From: Streptacidiphilus rugosus AM-16
GTDB lineage: Bacteria > Actinomycetota > Actinomycetes > Streptomycetales > Streptomycetaceae
NCBI RefSeq assembly: GCF_000744655.1
Contig: NZ_JQMJ01000001.1
Location: forward strand, 372,001-436,000
Direction of reading: 5' to 3'
DNA length: 64,000 nt
Shown: positions 51,169 through 61,591 of the stretch, one piece after another
Position numbering within the stretch: position 1 is the stretch's first letter
How the letters are laid out: each line of letters begins with the position of its first letter
Notes under the pieces: model-generated
What the model saw: the letters and a program-made list of their open reading frames with translations, nothing else
Told to the model about the DNA's origin: nothing
Database searches by the model: none
Made by a program: the position numbers and the translations under genes

Positions 51169-52290
51169 CTAACCACTGTTTGGTGCGTCCGGCGGTGACG
51201 GCGCGGGCCGGTCGGCCCGCGCCGTGGTCGTGGGCCGCCCGCCAGGTCCCCGGCCCGTCGATCCGGCGCGCTCCGCCCGCGTCCCGGAGCGCAGGCGGCG
51301 GCGCCTCACCGACCCGCCGATGGCCACCGCGATCAGCAGGATGATGCCGTTGAACAAGGGCGTGGCCCAGAAGGCGGCCCCCAGCTGGCCGATACCCGCC
51401 AGGCCCTCCGCCAGGATCGCGACGGCGAAAAGGGTTCCCAACGCGTTCGGTCGACCGGGTTTGACGGTGGTCGAGCCCAGCAGCGCACCCACGAACGCGG
51501 GAAGCAGATAGTCCATGCCGATGGTGGGGTTGCCCAGCTGCTGCTGCGCGGCGAGCAGCACCCCGGCGAAGCCGGCGACCAGCCCCGCACCGACGAACGC
51601 GTAGATGCCGTAGCGTCGCGTGGGGATGCCGAGAAGCCGTGCCGCGCGTGGATTGGAGCCGATCACGTACATGTACCGTCCGAGCGGCAGGCGCTCCAGC
51701 ATCGTCCACAGCAGCGCCGTCAGCGCCAGGACGTACCACCCCGGTACCGGCAGTCCGAGCCAGGTGGCGTCGTACAGCGCGATGAAGCCCTGAGGCAGCC
51801 CTGTCGGCGACGGCACGATCCGGGCGCCACCGGTGATCCAGCCGGTGAGGGCGTACAGCACGCTGCCGGTGCCCAAGGTGGCGATGAACGAGTCGATGTG
51901 CGCGAACTCCGCAAGCAGGCCGTTGGCCAATCCCACCACCCCCCCGAGCAGCACGACGACGAGGCCCGCCGCCTGCCAGGGCCAGCCCTCCTGCACGATC
52001 AGTTCGAGGGCCACGACATGGGCGAAGCCCAGTGCGAAACCGATCGACAGATCGAACTTGCCGAGCACGATCGGGATCATCGCCCCGAGCGCGAGCAGGG
52101 CCGACACGCCGTTGTTGGACACGATCGCGGACAGATTGGCGTGTGTGGGAAACGTGTCGGGCAGCGCCGCGGAGAACCCGGCGAACAGCGCCACCCCGAG
52201 GGCGGGCAGGCCGTAGGCCGCCATCAAGTGCCAGGCTTCGTGCCGTTGGGCCGCGACGCGCGTCGGAGAGCGCGATCCTGGGGGCGTCAT
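51169..52290 (-). CDS. Ribose-type (RbsC-like) ABC transporter permease
   Basis: 373 residues from ATG 52290 (GGAAGGTGAGG upstream, overlapping the end of the ATPase gene region). Eight to ten helices; family marks are LGAMIPIVLGKFDLSIGFAL, IDSFIATLGTGSVLYALTGW, VIGSNPRAARLLGIPTRRYG and AFVGALLGSTTVKPGRPNAL. A 40-residue Arg/Pro-rich tail follows the last helix. The substrate is set by the binding protein downstream. Confidence 0.88.
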   Translation of the reverse strand: MTPPGSRSPTRVAAQRHEAWHLMAAYGLPALGVALFAGFSAALPDTFPTHANLSAIVSNNGVSALLALGAMIPIVLGKFDLSIGFALGFAHVVALELIVQEGWPWQAAGLVVVLLGGVVGLANGLLAEFAHIDSFIATLGTGSVLYALTGWITGGARIVPSPTGLPQGFIALYDATWLGLPVPGWYVLALTALLWTMLERLPLGRYMYVIGSNPRAARLLGIPTRRYGIYAFVGAGLVAGFAGVLLAAQQQLGNPTIGMDYLLPAFVGALLGSTTVKPGRPNALGTLFAVAILAEGLAGIGQLGAAFWATPLFNGIILLIAVAIGGSVRRRRLRSGTRAERAGSTGRGPGGRPTTTARADRPAPSPPDAPNSG

Positions 52291-52297
52291 GCGCGCC

Positions 52298-53860
52298 TCA
52301 CCTTCCGTCCTCATCCGCAGCGGGGGCGGCGGACGGGGGAGCAGTCATCGAAGTGGTCCGGACCAGCGCCGACACGCTCAGCGCCGGGCCGGTCAGCTCG
52401 GCCGCAACCTGCCCGCGCACGAACACCAGCACGCGGTGGCAGACGCGCACCAGCTCCTCGAAATCGCTGGAAACCAGGACGACCGCCAGTCCCGCCGTGA
52501 CCTCTTCCGCGAGGAGTCGGTGGATCTCCGCTTTGGCGCCCACGTCCACGCCTGCGGTGGGTTCCTCCAATACCATCAGCCGCCGCCGCAGCCCGAGCCA
52601 CCGCCCGATGACCACCTTCTGCTGGTTGCCGCCCGACAACGTCGCCAGCGGCGCTTCACTGTTGCTCGGGCGCACACGGAAGCGCTCGATCAGGGACGAT
52701 GCCCCTGCCCGCTCGTCGCGGGGCCGGATCCACGAGATCGTCCGCCGTCCGGTGGCGCGCGGGTTGGGGAACAGGTTCTCCCGCACGGTCAGATCCAGCC
52801 CGCCTCCCTCCTCCAGGCGGTCTCCCCCCACGAAACTCACTCCCGCGCCCACCGCCTCGGCGACCGACGCCGGACGGTACGGGCGCCCCGCCAGCCGCAG
52901 GTCGCCCTCTGCCAGCGGCACCAGCCCGGCAAGCGCCCGGCCCACGCTCTCATGCCCCGCCCCCGTCAGGCCGGTCATCCCGACCACCTCGCCCGGTAGC
53001 ACGTCCACATCGACCGGTCCGGCCACGGGCGTGCGCACCCGCCGCACCCGCAGCAGCGCGGCGCCCCCGGTCGGTGCCGGCGGCGCCTGATAAGTGGTGA
53101 GTTCCTGCCCCACGATGTCGTGGAGCAGCCGCGTCGGGCCGTGGACGGCGAGTGCCCCCTCGCGCAACAGCTGTCCGTCGCGCAGCACGGCGAAGCGGTC
53201 GGCTACCTGGTACACCTCGTCGAGCCGGTGGCTGACGTACAGCACCGCACGCCCCCGGTCCCGCAGCCGGTGCAAGGCTCGGAACAGCCGGGCGCTGTCG
53301 ACCGCCGACAAGCTCACCGTCGGCTCGTCCAGCACGACCAGGTCGGCGTCGGCGGCCAGTGCCCGGGCCACGGCGACCATCGACCGCTCCGCGCGCGAGA
53401 GCTCTCCCGCCCGGGTGCGGGGATCGATCCCCTCCAGCAGACCCGTGAGCACATCCGAGCCCTGCTCCTGCACTCGCCGCTGGGAGATCAGCCCCTTCGA
53501 GCGGGGGTACCCGAGGCCCAGCGCGATGTTCTCGGCCACGGTCATCCACTCCACCAGCGCCGGATCCTGGTGCACGAACGCCATTCTCCGCGCAGCCGCC
53601 CGGGACCCCAGCCGGTCACCCGCCACCCACACGTGGCCGGCGTCCGCGTGGTGGATCCCGGCCAGGATCTGGATCAGCGTCGACTTGCCCGCCCCGTTGG
53701 GCCCCACCAGGGCCAGGACGCTGCTGCCGGCGATGTCCAGGTCCAGCCCGTCCAGCGCCACCGTGCCGCCGAACCGCTTCCCGAGTCCGCGTACCCGCAC
53801 CAGCGGCGTCCCGACTCTGCTTGTCGCCGTCACCCACGTCAGCCTAGGTGCCCCTGACAT
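52298..53860 (-). CDS. Ribose-type (RbsA-like) double ABC ATPase
   Basis: 520 residues from ATG 53860; a GTG at 53833 is also possible. Two fused ABC domains. The first has Walker [19 protein letters not shown], a signature [20 protein letters not shown] and [15 protein letters not shown]. The second has a degenerate Walker A ([17 protein letters not shown], Lys replaced by His), signature [16 protein letters not shown] and [19 protein letters not shown] non-hydrolysing second site is usual for this family. It powers the RbsC-like permease. Confidence 0.88.
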   Translation of the reverse strand: MSGAPRLTWVTATSRVGTPLVRVRGLGKRFGGTVALDGLDLDIAGSSVLALVGPNGAGKSTLIQILAGIHHADAGHVWVAGDRLGSRAAARRMAFVHQDPALVEWMTVAENIALGLGYPRSKGLISQRRVQEQGSDVLTGLLEGIDPRTRAGELSRAERSMVAVARALAADADLVVLDEPTVSLSAVDSARLFRALHRLRDRGRAVLYVSHRLDEVYQVADRFAVLRDGQLLREGALAVHGPTRLLHDIVGQELTTYQAPPAPTGGAALLRVRRVRTPVAGPVDVDVLPGEVVGMTGLTGAGHESVGRALAGLVPLAEGDLRLAGRPYRPASVAEAVGAGVSFVGGDRLEEGGGLDLTVRENLFPNPRATGRRTISWIRPRDERAGASSLIERFRVRPSNSEAPLATLSGGNQQKVVIGRWLGLRRRLMVLEEPTAGVDVGAKAEIHRLLAEEVTAGLAVVLVSSDFEELVRVCHRVLVFVRGQVAAELTGPALSVSALVRTTSMTAPPSAAPAADEDGR

Positions 53861-53980
53861 CCGGCGATGGCCAAGACGCGCCGTCCGATCGCACCCGGGG
53901 GATCGCCACGGTGGCCTGAAGGCCCCGGTTCGGTGGAGCTCGCCCGGTGGCTGCCGCCGGTCGGCCTTACGCTGAGCGAT

Positions 53981-54361
53981 ATGAGTGATCCTGAGAAGAA
54001 CAAAGCGACAGTACGGGCGTTCTATGACCTGATGTTCAACCAGTGTCGGCCGGCCGAGGCCATCGCCCAGTACGCCGGGGACACCTACACCCAGCACAAT
54101 CCACATGTCGCGGACGGAAAGCAGGCGTTCATCGACTACTTCGAACGCATGGCGGCCGAGTACCCGGGCAAGCGCGTCGAATTCAAACGCGCCTTCGCGG
54201 ACGGCGACCACGTCGTGCTGCACTGCCACCAGTTCTGGCCCGGTGAGGAGTACGCAGGCATCGACATCTTCCGCCTCGACAGCAACGGCAAGATCGTCGA
54301 GCACTGGGACGTGCTGCAGGTCATTCCGGTCGCGTCCAAGAACGACAACACCATGTTCTGA
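53981..54361 (+). CDS. SnoaL-like (NTF2-fold) protein
   Basis: 126 residues. [60 protein letters not shown] and [20 protein letters not shown] are typical of SnoaL-like proteins of the nuclear-transport-factor-2 fold. Members act as isomerases or small-ligand binders; here no partner enzyme is adjacent. It is divergent from the RbsA-like gene. It resembles each half of the tandem protein at 27922-28677. Confidence 0.85.
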   Translation: MSDPEKNKATVRAFYDLMFNQCRPAEAIAQYAGDTYTQHNPHVADGKQAFIDYFERMAAEYPGKRVEFKRAFADGDHVVLHCHQFWPGEEYAGIDIFRLDSNGKIVEHWDVLQVIPVASKNDNTMF

Positions 54362-54457
54362 CACCCGCCCCGCCGCGGCGCGGCCGGGGAGGACACCGGG
54401 GCAAGGCCACGCGCGTCGCCCGCCGCTGGTGCCTGCAGGCCCAGCCCGCAGGCGAGT

Positions 54458-54727
54458 TCACCCGTTCGTGGAATCCAGCGCTGCCAGGAGTCTCAGTTCC
54501 TGTTGGACGACATGCTTCTCCACCGCGCGCAGGAACGTGTCGGCGGCATCGCGAAGTGCGTGGGCGAAGGCGAGATCGTCCGCGTCGCGCTATGTGCCCG
54601 GACAGAAGACCGTCAGCGCCATGCTCTCGCCCCGTATGCGGATGCAGGGGCCGAAGTCCTCGTCGTCGGTCACGATGACCGGGGTCTTGGCCAACGGGTG
54701 AAAGTCCACGCTCGTCTCAGCGTCCAT
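54458..54727 (-). pseudogene. Small conserved-looking protein interrupted by an in-frame amber codon
   Basis: From ATG 54727 the frame reads MDAETSVDFHPLAKTPVIVT, DDEDFGPCIRIRGESMALTV, FCPGT, then TAG (54590-54592). In the same frame it continues with RDADDLAFAHALRDAADTFL, RAVEKHVVQQELRLLAALDS and TGA at 54458. The part after TAG has an amphipathic-helix pattern and normal GC-rich codon use, so an 89-codon gene was probably broken by a point mutation, or the base call is wrong. The family is not recognised. Confidence 0.5.
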
Positions 54728-54938
54728 GATCCCTCGCAGGGGTCGTGTCGGTCCAGGGAAGCATGAACACGCTAACAAGCGCGCCGGGGGAGGGGCGCTG
54801 ATGGGCAGACATACGGGCGGTGCCACGGCGTGACCGCAGTCCATCCGGGGGGACGCTGCTGTAGCTGACCAGCGCATGTGTGCTTACGATGCACGTGAGG
54901 CTCGACTCTTCGGGCACGCCACAGCCCCTGGAACGAAC

Positions 54939-56090
54939 ATGCGAGTATCACATGGGGGTCGCGTCATCGCCACGTCGTTGGCCGCCGGGATGGCATTCTG
55001 CGGCTGCAGCGCCCAGCAGCCCAAAGCGGCGCTGAAATCTCCGTCAGCGGCGGTGGATCTGGCCGGTGTGTGCCCGGCCACCGTCGTCGTCCAGACGAAC
55101 TGGGAGCCCGAGGCCGAACACGCCTACCTGTACCACCTGATAGGACCGGATTACCACATCGACCAGACCAGGAAGCGCGTCAGCGGGCCGCTGGTGATCG
55201 ACGGGGTGAACACGGGGGTGAATATCGAGGTCCGGGCGGGCGGTGCGGCCGTCGGATTCCAATCGGTGGAAGGGCAGATGTACAGGGACCGGGACATCAC
55301 ACTCGGCATGGTGAGCACTGATGCGGCGGTGGCCACCTCCGCGATCTTCCCCGTCACCGCCGTCGTCGCGCCGCTGGAAAAGAGCCCGCTGATGCTCATG
55401 TGGGACCCCGGCTCCCACCCCGACTGGAAAGGGATCGCCGACATCGGAAGGAGCGGTGCGAAGGTTCTGGTGACGCTCATGGAATTCGGGGTACCGCTGG
55501 CCGTCCGAGAAGGCGTGCTGAAGCAGGCCCAGATCGACAGCAGTTACGACGGCTCGCCCGCCAGGTTCGTCACCAATCCGACCATCGCCCAGCAGGGTTA
55601 CGCGACGGAGGAGCCGTACGTGTACCGGCACGACGTGCCGGAGTGGAACAAGCCGATCAGGTACCAGCTTTTCGCCGACGTCGGGTACAACATCTACGAG
55701 GCCTCGCTGTCGGTGAGGACAGGTTCTCTCGGATCGCTCTCACCATGCCTGACTAAATTGGTGCCGATACTGCAGCGGTCGCAAGTCGAATACATCCACG
55801 ATCCGGGGCCCACGAACGGGATGCTTGCCGCGATCGTCCAGCAGTACCATGACGGCTGGACCTACGACCAGGCCATTGCGGACTATGCCGCCAGGACGAT
55901 GAAATCTCTGGGTATCGTCGCGGACGACCGGAGCGGCCCGGTCGGCGGAATGGACATGGCCCGTGTTCAGTCGGTCGCCGTGACATTCTCGTCGATATTC
56001 GAGGCGCAGGGCGTGCAGGTGATCGCAAATCTGCGGGCGACGGACATCGCCACGGACCGGTTCATCAACAAAGGGATCACCTTGCATTGA
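54939..56090 (+). CDS. Solute-binding lipoprotein (NMT1/THI5-like), probable sensor partner
   Basis: 383 residues from ATG 54939; an upstream start at 54876 would bury the signal. The lipobox region is GMAFCGC, so the mature protein is membrane-tethered. The fold of type II ABC binding proteins (NMT1-like) is suggested by ATVVVQTNWEPEAEHAYLYH, TLGMVSTDAAVATSAIFPVT, DWKGIADIGRSGAKVLVTLM and QYHDGWTYDQAIADYAARTM. No permease or ATPase accompanies it. Instead an Hpt gene and a hybrid kinase follow on the same strand, so it may present a ligand to the kinase rather than serve transport (inference). Confidence 0.75.
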   Translation: MRVSHGGRVIATSLAAGMAFCGCSAQQPKAALKSPSAAVDLAGVCPATVVVQTNWEPEAEHAYLYHLIGPDYHIDQTRKRVSGPLVIDGVNTGVNIEVRAGGAAVGFQSVEGQMYRDRDITLGMVSTDAAVATSAIFPVTAVVAPLEKSPLMLMWDPGSHPDWKGIADIGRSGAKVLVTLMEFGVPLAVREGVLKQAQIDSSYDGSPARFVTNPTIAQQGYATEEPYVYRHDVPEWNKPIRYQLFADVGYNIYEASLSVRTGSLGSLSPCLTKLVPILQRSQVEYIHDPGPTNGMLAAIVQQYHDGWTYDQAIADYAARTMKSLGIVADDRSGPVGGMDMARVQSVAVTFSSIFEAQGVQVIANLRATDIATDRFINKGITLH

Positions 56091-56234
56091 AAGCAGGCCC
56101 ATGTGAAGAACGGACCGTATGCTTTTCAGTGCGACGTCGCCAGGGCGATCATCCATGAAATACTGTGGGCAGGGGCGATAATGTCCCGCGACAGGACGCG
56201 GAGCGGACCGGGCGGAACAAGGCTAGGGGAGACG

Positions 56235-56597
56235 ATGGTGTCGGTGCTCAACCGGGCCGTGCTGCAGGAGCTGGTGGACTCCCTCGACGCCGAGTTCGCC
56301 GTCCAGCTGATCGACGTGTTCCTTGACGACTCCGCGCAATTGGTCGACGAGATCCGCGGGGGCCTGGAGGGCCGTGACGCGGATCGCCTGCGCCGCGCCG
56401 CCCATACGCTCAAGTCCAACGGCCAGACTTTTGGTCTGGACCAGCTGGCGCCGCTGTGCAGGGAACTCGAGGGTTTCGCCGTCGCCGAGCAGTGGCAAAG
56501 CGCCGCCGACACCGCGGCACAGGTGCCGGACGCCTACCGCGCTGCGCGCCGCGCCCTGGAGGAGGCGCGCAAGGAGTACGGTCATGTCGGCCAGTGA
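56235..56597 (+). CDS. Hpt-domain phosphotransfer protein
   Basis: 120 residues from ATG 56235 (GGGGAGA upstream). A four-helix Hpt domain with phospho-accepting His57 in RRAAHTLKSNGQTFGLDQLA, preceded by FLDDSAQLVDEIRGGLEGRD. It would carry a phosphoryl group between the receivers of the adjacent hybrid kinase and an unknown regulator. Stand-alone Hpt proteins are rare in streptomycetes. The gene lies 131 bp upstream of the kinase. Confidence 0.85.
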   Translation: MVSVLNRAVLQELVDSLDAEFAVQLIDVFLDDSAQLVDEIRGGLEGRDADRLRRAAHTLKSNGQTFGLDQLAPLCRELEGFAVAEQWQSAADTAAQVPDAYRAARRALEEARKEYGHVGQ

Positions 56598-56728
56598 GGG
56601 GCAGGCCGGCCTCCGCGGCTTGTGCAGCCACGATGTTCGGTGCGGAGCGGGCGCCTTTGCCTCAAACTGAGGGGAGCAGTACCCAGCGGCTCTCGCGCTG
56701 CGGGCGCTGCTGAGGGCGAGGCATCTCG

Positions 56729-59700
56729 ATGAGCCATGACGGGTCGGCTCCTTCGGGCCTGGCGGCGCAGCGGTCACGGCCGTGGTACGGGCGGGTCCGG
56801 CGGTTGAGGTTGCGCATCTGGCACAAGCTCGGTGCCATCGCGCTGGCGTTCCTGCTGCCATTGGTTGTGGCCACCGTCTACCTGTTCGACCAGCGCGGCA
56901 GCAGCATCACCGTGGCCAATCGGGAGATGCAGGCCACCGACTTCCTTCGCCCGTTGAGTTCAGTAACGCTCGACCTGTTCACGTATCGATCGCTCTCGCT
57001 GCAGGCCGCACATGGCAGCGTGAAAGAACGGCCGATCGCAGCTGTCGAGGCCGCGATCGACGGCGACTTCATGAGGCTCTCCCAGACGGACCCCGGGCTG
57101 CAGCGAACTCTGAGTTCGACACTGGTCTCGGAGGGCAAAGGGCAACTGGAGCCGTCCGCGCTGGCGAGTGAATGGACCCTGGTCAAGGCGACGGGCCCCG
57201 TTGACGCCCTGAGCTTCGGCTCCACACGGAAACTCGTCGATGATGTGCTGTCGCTCTACTCCTACGTGGGCGACGCCTCCGGACTGCAGCGCGATCCCCA
57301 GCTCGACACGTTCTACACCGGCACCGCGATGCTGGCCCTGGAGCCACCGCTGACCGATCAGATCAGCCAGCTCGGGGACGCATTGGCGGGAGCCGCACCC
57401 GCCGGCGGCGGGTCGGGAGCCAGCGCAATCCAGGGAATCGGCCTGCTCATCAGCCAGCAACTGAGCAGGCTGAACGACGCCCTCGGCCGCGCCTTCGACG
57501 GCACTCCGGCAAACAACAACGACACAGCGCTCAGGCCCACCCTGGAGCCGCTGCTGGACCAGGCCAATACGGCTGTGAACATCCTGGTCGGTACGGCGAA
57601 CACGAGAGCGCCGGGGGGCGCCGCGCCCGGCTTGACCCCTGCGGACGCCCAGGCGCTGACAGGACGTGCTGTGCAGTCCCACGCGCGGCTGTGGAACGCC
57701 ATGTTCGATCAGGAACAGCGCATGCTGCACTCGCGGATCAGCAAGGACGAGACGCAGAACGCGGTGCTCTTGGCGGTCATCGGAACCGGCCTGGCGCTGA
57801 TCATCGTGTTGACCACGTTGATATCCCGGCGGATCGCCCGCAACCTCTCCCGCGTGGCCGACGCGGCGAAGAACCTGGCCGAAGGCGAACTCGACACCCG
57901 GGCCGAGGTCACCAGCCAGGACGAGATCGGCACGCTGGCCACCACCTTCAACACCATGGCCGACCACCTTCAGGAGAGCTACCACGCGGTTGAGGACAAA
58001 GTTCGCCGGCGCACCCGCTCCCTCAGCCTGCTGCAGGGCGTGGCCACCGCCGCGAACAAGGCGACGACCTGGGACGAGGTCCTGGCTGAAGCCCTGCCCC
58101 TGATCTGTGACCACATGGGCTGGGCCGGCGCACGCGCCTACATGGTGGAGCACCTCGCCCAGGGGAGACACATCGGTGCCGCCAACGAACTGAGCCTCTC
58201 CCCGGTGCGGTACACGCAGCTCCCGTGGCCCGCGGCCGCCATTGAGAGCCTGATGAACCGCCCCGCGTCGGCCTTGGTGGTGAGGGCCCACGCGAGCGGC
58301 ACGCCGCAGGGCCCCGAACCGCTTGCGGCCACCGGGCGGGACGAGGAACTGCGCGCGGCAACGGGCCTCGCCGGGACCATAGCCTTCCCCGTGGTCATCC
58401 ACCAGGGCGCGGCCGGAGTGGTTGAGTTCTTCACCTCGGAGATGCGCGATCCAGGTGAGGCGGCCGTCGCGCTGATCGCCGGGCTCATCGCTCAGCTCGG
58501 CCGGGTGCGGGAGCGCGAGATCGCTGGCGAGGCACTCGAAAGGGCCGCAGAGGAGGCTGAAGCAGCGAACCGGGCCAAGAGCGCATTCCTGGCCAATATG
58601 AGCCACGAGATCCGCACCCCCATGAACGCCGTCATGGGGATGGGAGAACTGCTGCTCCGCACCTCGCTGAACGAGGAGCAGCAGAGCTATGCCCGAACCA
58701 TCCAGGACAGTGCGGAGAGCCTGCTGACGATCATCAACGACATCCTCGACTTCTCCAAGGTCGAGGCCGGAAAATTCCAGCTCGAACAGGTTCCGGTCGA
58801 TCTGCTCGGGTGCGTCGAGGCGGCGTTCGATTTGATCGCCCCCAAGGCCGGAAAGAAGGCGGGCCTCGATCTGGCCTACGTCATGGATGACGCGCTGCCC
58901 GACCGGATCGTCGGTGACCCGGTGCGGTTGCGCCAGATCCTCATCAACCTGCTCGACAACGCGGTGAAGTTCACCGACAGCGGAGAGATCGTACTGACCG
59001 TGACCCGGATGAGCCCGGACGGCGGTGGCGACCACGAGGGCGGGCAGGGGACCGGGGCGATCGCCGGTCGGCAGGATCCTCGAGGGGAGGCCCTCACGCT
59101 GCGCTTCTCCGTGCGCGACAGCGGCGTGGGGATTCCCGCGGACCGCCTCCCCCAGCTCTTTCGGGTCTTCGAGCAACTGGACTCCTCCACCACCCGCCGG
59201 TACGGCGGCACCGGCCTCGGGCTGGCCATCAGCAGCCGCCTGGTCGAGTTGATGGGCGGCACCATCTGGGCTGAGTCCGAGCCCGGCAGTGGTTCCACCT
59301 TCCACTTCACCATCCCCACCACAACACCCGCTGCGCAGCCGCCGCAGCCGGCTGAAGCCCGCATCGCCCTACGCGGCAAACGCCTGCTCGTCGTCGACGA
59401 CAACCACACCAACCAGATGATCATCACCAGACAGGCCGACGCCTGGGGTATGCACGTACGCGCGACAGGATCACCGAGACAGGCGCTTGCCTGGATCGGC
59501 GAGGGAGATCCGTTCGATGCGGCGATCCTGGACATGCAGATGCCTGAAATGGACGGTTACGCGCTCGCCCGGGAAATCGCGCGTTTGCGACAGGGCCTGC
59601 CGATGTTCCTGCTGACCTCCACCGGGAATCCGGAGAGTTCCAGGAGCGAAACAGCGCTCTTCGTCGCCTGCCATACCAAGCCCATCAAAGCCGAGCGACT

Positions 59701-60232
59701 CTACGAGAGCCTGCGCCAGGTCCTCAACCCGCACGAGGCGACACAGCAGCCGCAAGAAACCGCTGAACCGGAGCCGGCCGCCGAAGAGTTGAAGCCCCTG
59801 CTTATCCTTCTGGCGGAGGACAACAACGTCAACCAGAAGGTCGCCCTGCGCATGCTCAACACGATCGGCTACGCGGCGGATGTGGTCGGAAACGGTGAGC
59901 AGGTCCTGGAAGCCCTTCGGCGGAAGCCCTATGACCTGGTGCTGATGGACGTTCACATGCCTGTCATGAACGGCCTCGACGCATCGCGCGCCATCTACCG
60001 CGAATGGCCGCAGGAACAGCGTCCGTACATCATCGCTCTCACCGCGAGCGCCATGCCCGAAGATCACGACGCATGCCTTGCGGCGGGAATGGACGACTAC
60101 CTCACCAAACCGCTCAGCCTGACCACTTTGGCCGGCACTCTGAACCGATTCACGCTCCGAACAGCCCGTTCCGAACCCCCGTCACGGCCGCCGTCGGAGC
60201 AACCACCCGAGCAGCCCATGGCCATGTCCTGA
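56729..60232 (+). CDS. Hybrid sensor histidine kinase with two receiver domains
   Basis: 1167 residues. Membrane helix 1 (~34-52, [20 protein letters not shown]), an extracytoplasmic helical sensor of about 290 residues, and helix 2 (~342-364) are followed by HAMP ([20 protein letters not shown]). A GAF domain spans about 430-590. HisKA has His626 in [20 protein letters not shown]. The HATPase domain has [18 protein letters not shown] and GTGLGLAIS. Receiver 1 has Asp935 ([13 protein letters not shown]); receiver 2 has Asp1074 ([13 protein letters not shown]). There is no output domain, so signal must leave through the neighbouring Hpt protein. This multi-step layout is unusual in actinomycetes. 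Confidence 0.92.
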   Translation: MSHDGSAPSGLAAQRSRPWYGRVRRLRLRIWHKLGAIALAFLLPLVVATVYLFDQRGSSITVANREMQATDFLRPLSSVTLDLFTYRSLSLQAAHGSVKERPIAAVEAAIDGDFMRLSQTDPGLQRTLSSTLVSEGKGQLEPSALASEWTLVKATGPVDALSFGSTRKLVDDVLSLYSYVGDASGLQRDPQLDTFYTGTAMLALEPPLTDQISQLGDALAGAAPAGGGSGASAIQGIGLLISQQLSRLNDALGRAFDGTPANNNDTALRPTLEPLLDQANTAVNILVGTANTRAPGGAAPGLTPADAQALTGRAVQSHARLWNAMFDQEQRMLHSRISKDETQNAVLLAVIGTGLALIIVLTTLISRRIARNLSRVADAAKNLAEGELDTRAEVTSQDEIGTLATTFNTMADHLQESYHAVEDKVRRRTRSLSLLQGVATAANKATTWDEVLAEALPLICDHMGWAGARAYMVEHLAQGRHIGAANELSLSPVRYTQLPWPAAAIESLMNRPASALVVRAHASGTPQGPEPLAATGRDEELRAATGLAGTIAFPVVIHQGAAGVVEFFTSEMRDPGEAAVALIAGLIAQLGRVREREIAGEALERAAEEAEAANRAKSAFLANMSHEIRTPMNAVMGMGELLLRTSLNEEQQSYARTIQDSAESLLTIINDILDFSKVEAGKFQLEQVPVDLLGCVEAAFDLIAPKAGKKAGLDLAYVMDDALPDRIVGDPVRLRQILINLLDNAVKFTDSGEIVLTVTRMSPDGGGDHEGGQGTGAIAGRQDPRGEALTLRFSVRDSGVGIPADRLPQLFRVFEQLDSSTTRRYGGTGLGLAISSRLVELMGGTIWAESEPGSGSTFHFTIPTTTPAAQPPQPAEARIALRGKRLLVVDDNHTNQMIITRQADAWGMHVRATGSPRQALAWIGEGDPFDAAILDMQMPEMDGYALAREIARLRQGLPMFLLTSTGNPESSRSETALFVACHTKPIKAERLYESLRQVLNPHEATQQPQETAEPEPAAEELKPLLILLAEDNNVNQKVALRMLNTIGYAADVVGNGEQVLEALRRKPYDLVLMDVHMPVMNGLDASRAIYREWPQEQRPYIIALTASAMPEDHDACLAAGMDDYLTKPLSLTTLAGTLNRFTLRTARSEPPSRPPSEQPPEQPMAMS

Positions 60233-60250
60233 TGCGCCGTCGGGCTGGCC

Positions 60251-60733
60251 TCACCCGCCGAGCGTGAGGCTCAACGCGTTCATCGCGGTGCGGAAGGTGG
60301 TGCGCAGCCGGGCGGGCAGCTGATCCATGTGCGGCGCGACCAAAGGGCCCGGGTCGATCGCGAACGTCCACTCGACCAAGGTTCCTCCGCCCGCGTCGTG
60401 CAGCACCCAGTCCTCGGCGAGGGCTTCGGCCAGCGGCTGTGAGCAGGAGTCGAGCCGGTACGCCCAACGTGAGGGCGTCTGCCAGGCCAGCATGGTCTCC
60501 CGGTAGACGATGCCGTCGGTGTCGGCCTGCCGCACCGTGCCCACCCCATGGGGTGGCGCGCTGAGGTAGGCGCCGCCCCGCAGTCGGGGGAACCAGACGG
60601 TCCAGGTGGACGGATCGGCGCTGATCGACGCGAACACGACGGCTCGGGGCGCGGCCACGGGCTCGGTGAAGGTGTAGCGGTGCGGCGCGTCGGACAGGAA
60701 CGGCAGTCCGACGGGGCGCAGGCGGTGTGTCAC
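60251..60733 (-). CDS. SRPBCC/START-like protein
   Basis: 160 residues from GTG 60733 (CCGGAGGAAGCC upstream), overlapping the stop of the TetR gene (GTGA). YTFTEPVAAPRAVVFASISA, WTVWFPRLRGGAYLSAPPHG, TDGIVYRETMLAWQTPSRWA and GTLVEWTFAIDPGPLVAPHM follow the polyketide-cyclase/SRPBCC helix-grip pattern. It would bind a hydrophobic ligand in its cavity. Co-translation with the TetR regulator suggests a shared inducer. Confidence 0.82.
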   Translation of the reverse strand: MTHRLRPVGLPFLSDAPHRYTFTEPVAAPRAVVFASISADPSTWTVWFPRLRGGAYLSAPPHGVGTVRQADTDGIVYRETMLAWQTPSRWAYRLDSCSQPLAEALAEDWVLHDAGGGTLVEWTFAIDPGPLVAPHMDQLPARLRTTFRTAMNALSLTLGG

Positions 60734-61464
60734 GGCTTCCTCCGGCTTCGGGATCGGGCGCCCCGCTCGCGCGTCGTGGTGGGCGGGGCGCACGACGCGG
60801 GGTTGCCGAGCAGCCCGCCCTGGACGAAGGCGACGAGGTGGTCGATGTCGTCCGGGGTCGGGTGCGTGCCTGCCCGGAGATGGTCGTGCAGGACGGCCAG
60901 GGTCAGCAGATAGACGGTGCGTGCATCACGCTCGTGCGTCGACGGGCCGGACCGGCGGGGGGAGTCCGGGGACCGGCGTGCGGAAGACGCGTGGCCCAGC
61001 GCTTCCGCCAGTGGGTCGATCACGGCCTGCTCGGACACCTGGCGTTCCCTCGGGAGGCGCGAGGCCAGCCGGTCGGCGTGCGCAAGGAAGGGGCGGGTGC
61101 GGGCCGCGGCGCGCGGATCGCCCGCTTGGGCGAGGACGCCCTCGATCCACGCTCGTACGGCGCCGGGCGGGTCCGCTGCCTGGGCCATGCGACGGCGAAG
61201 GGAGCCGGCCAAGCGGCGGTGCCCGTCGTCCAGCAGGGCGGCCATCAGGTCGTCCTTGGATCGGAAGTGGCGGTAGAAGACCTGGTTGGACAGCCCCGCG
61301 GCGGCCAGGATCGCGCGGACGGTCGGGTCGAGGTCCCCGGTGCGCTCGATCACCTCCAGGGCGCCGTCGAGCAGCCGCCGGACCTCCTCGGCGGAGGCTT
61401 CGTAGCGGCCGGCGAGTGGCCGCTGCACCGCGCGTGTGACCAGATCCGTCCTTTGTGGTGCCAC
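60730..61464 (-). CDS. TetR-family transcriptional repressor
   Basis: 244 residues. The N-terminal HTH is LDPTVRAILAAAGLSNQVFY then RHFRSKDDLMAALLDD. The ligand domain follows (RAWIEGVLAQAGDPRAAART; YLLTLAVLHDHLRAGTHPTP). It is divergent from a ferredoxin-oxidoreductase operon, with a palindrome at 61545-61557 in between, and is first in an operon with the SRPBCC gene. A repressor of both transcripts is the natural reading. Confidence 0.9.
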   Translation of the reverse strand: MAPQRTDLVTRAVQRPLAGRYEASAEEVRRLLDGALEVIERTGDLDPTVRAILAAAGLSNQVFYRHFRSKDDLMAALLDDGHRRLAGSLRRRMAQAADPPGAVRAWIEGVLAQAGDPRAAARTRPFLAHADRLASRLPRERQVSEQAVIDPLAEALGHASSARRSPDSPRRSGPSTHERDARTVYLLTLAVLHDHLRAGTHPTPDDIDHLVAFVQGGLLGNPASCAPPTTTRERGARSRSRRKP

Positions 61465-61544
61465 GGCCCGCCCCTTCCCGCCGGAACACGCGTCCGGTTC
61501 GCATTGCCGCGTTCTGGCGTCCGGGAACGCCTCTCCCTATGCTG

Positions 61545-61557
61545 AGAACAGTGTTCT
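61545..61557. promoter_or_regulatory. Palindromic TetR-type operator
   Basis: AGAACAGTGTTCT is a perfect palindrome around a central G, in the 127-bp gap between the TetR gene and the oxidoreductase operon. A TATGCT -10-like box (61538-61543) abuts it, so a bound repressor would cover the start of the rightward transcript. Confidence 0.6.
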
Positions 61558-61591
61558 GATGATACGTCAGATCTTGTGGCAGGGAGGCACT

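Noticed and set aside
56960-59305. 781-codon open frame antisense to the hybrid kinase
   Set aside because: Shadow of the kinase gene; no domain and no ribosome-binding site.
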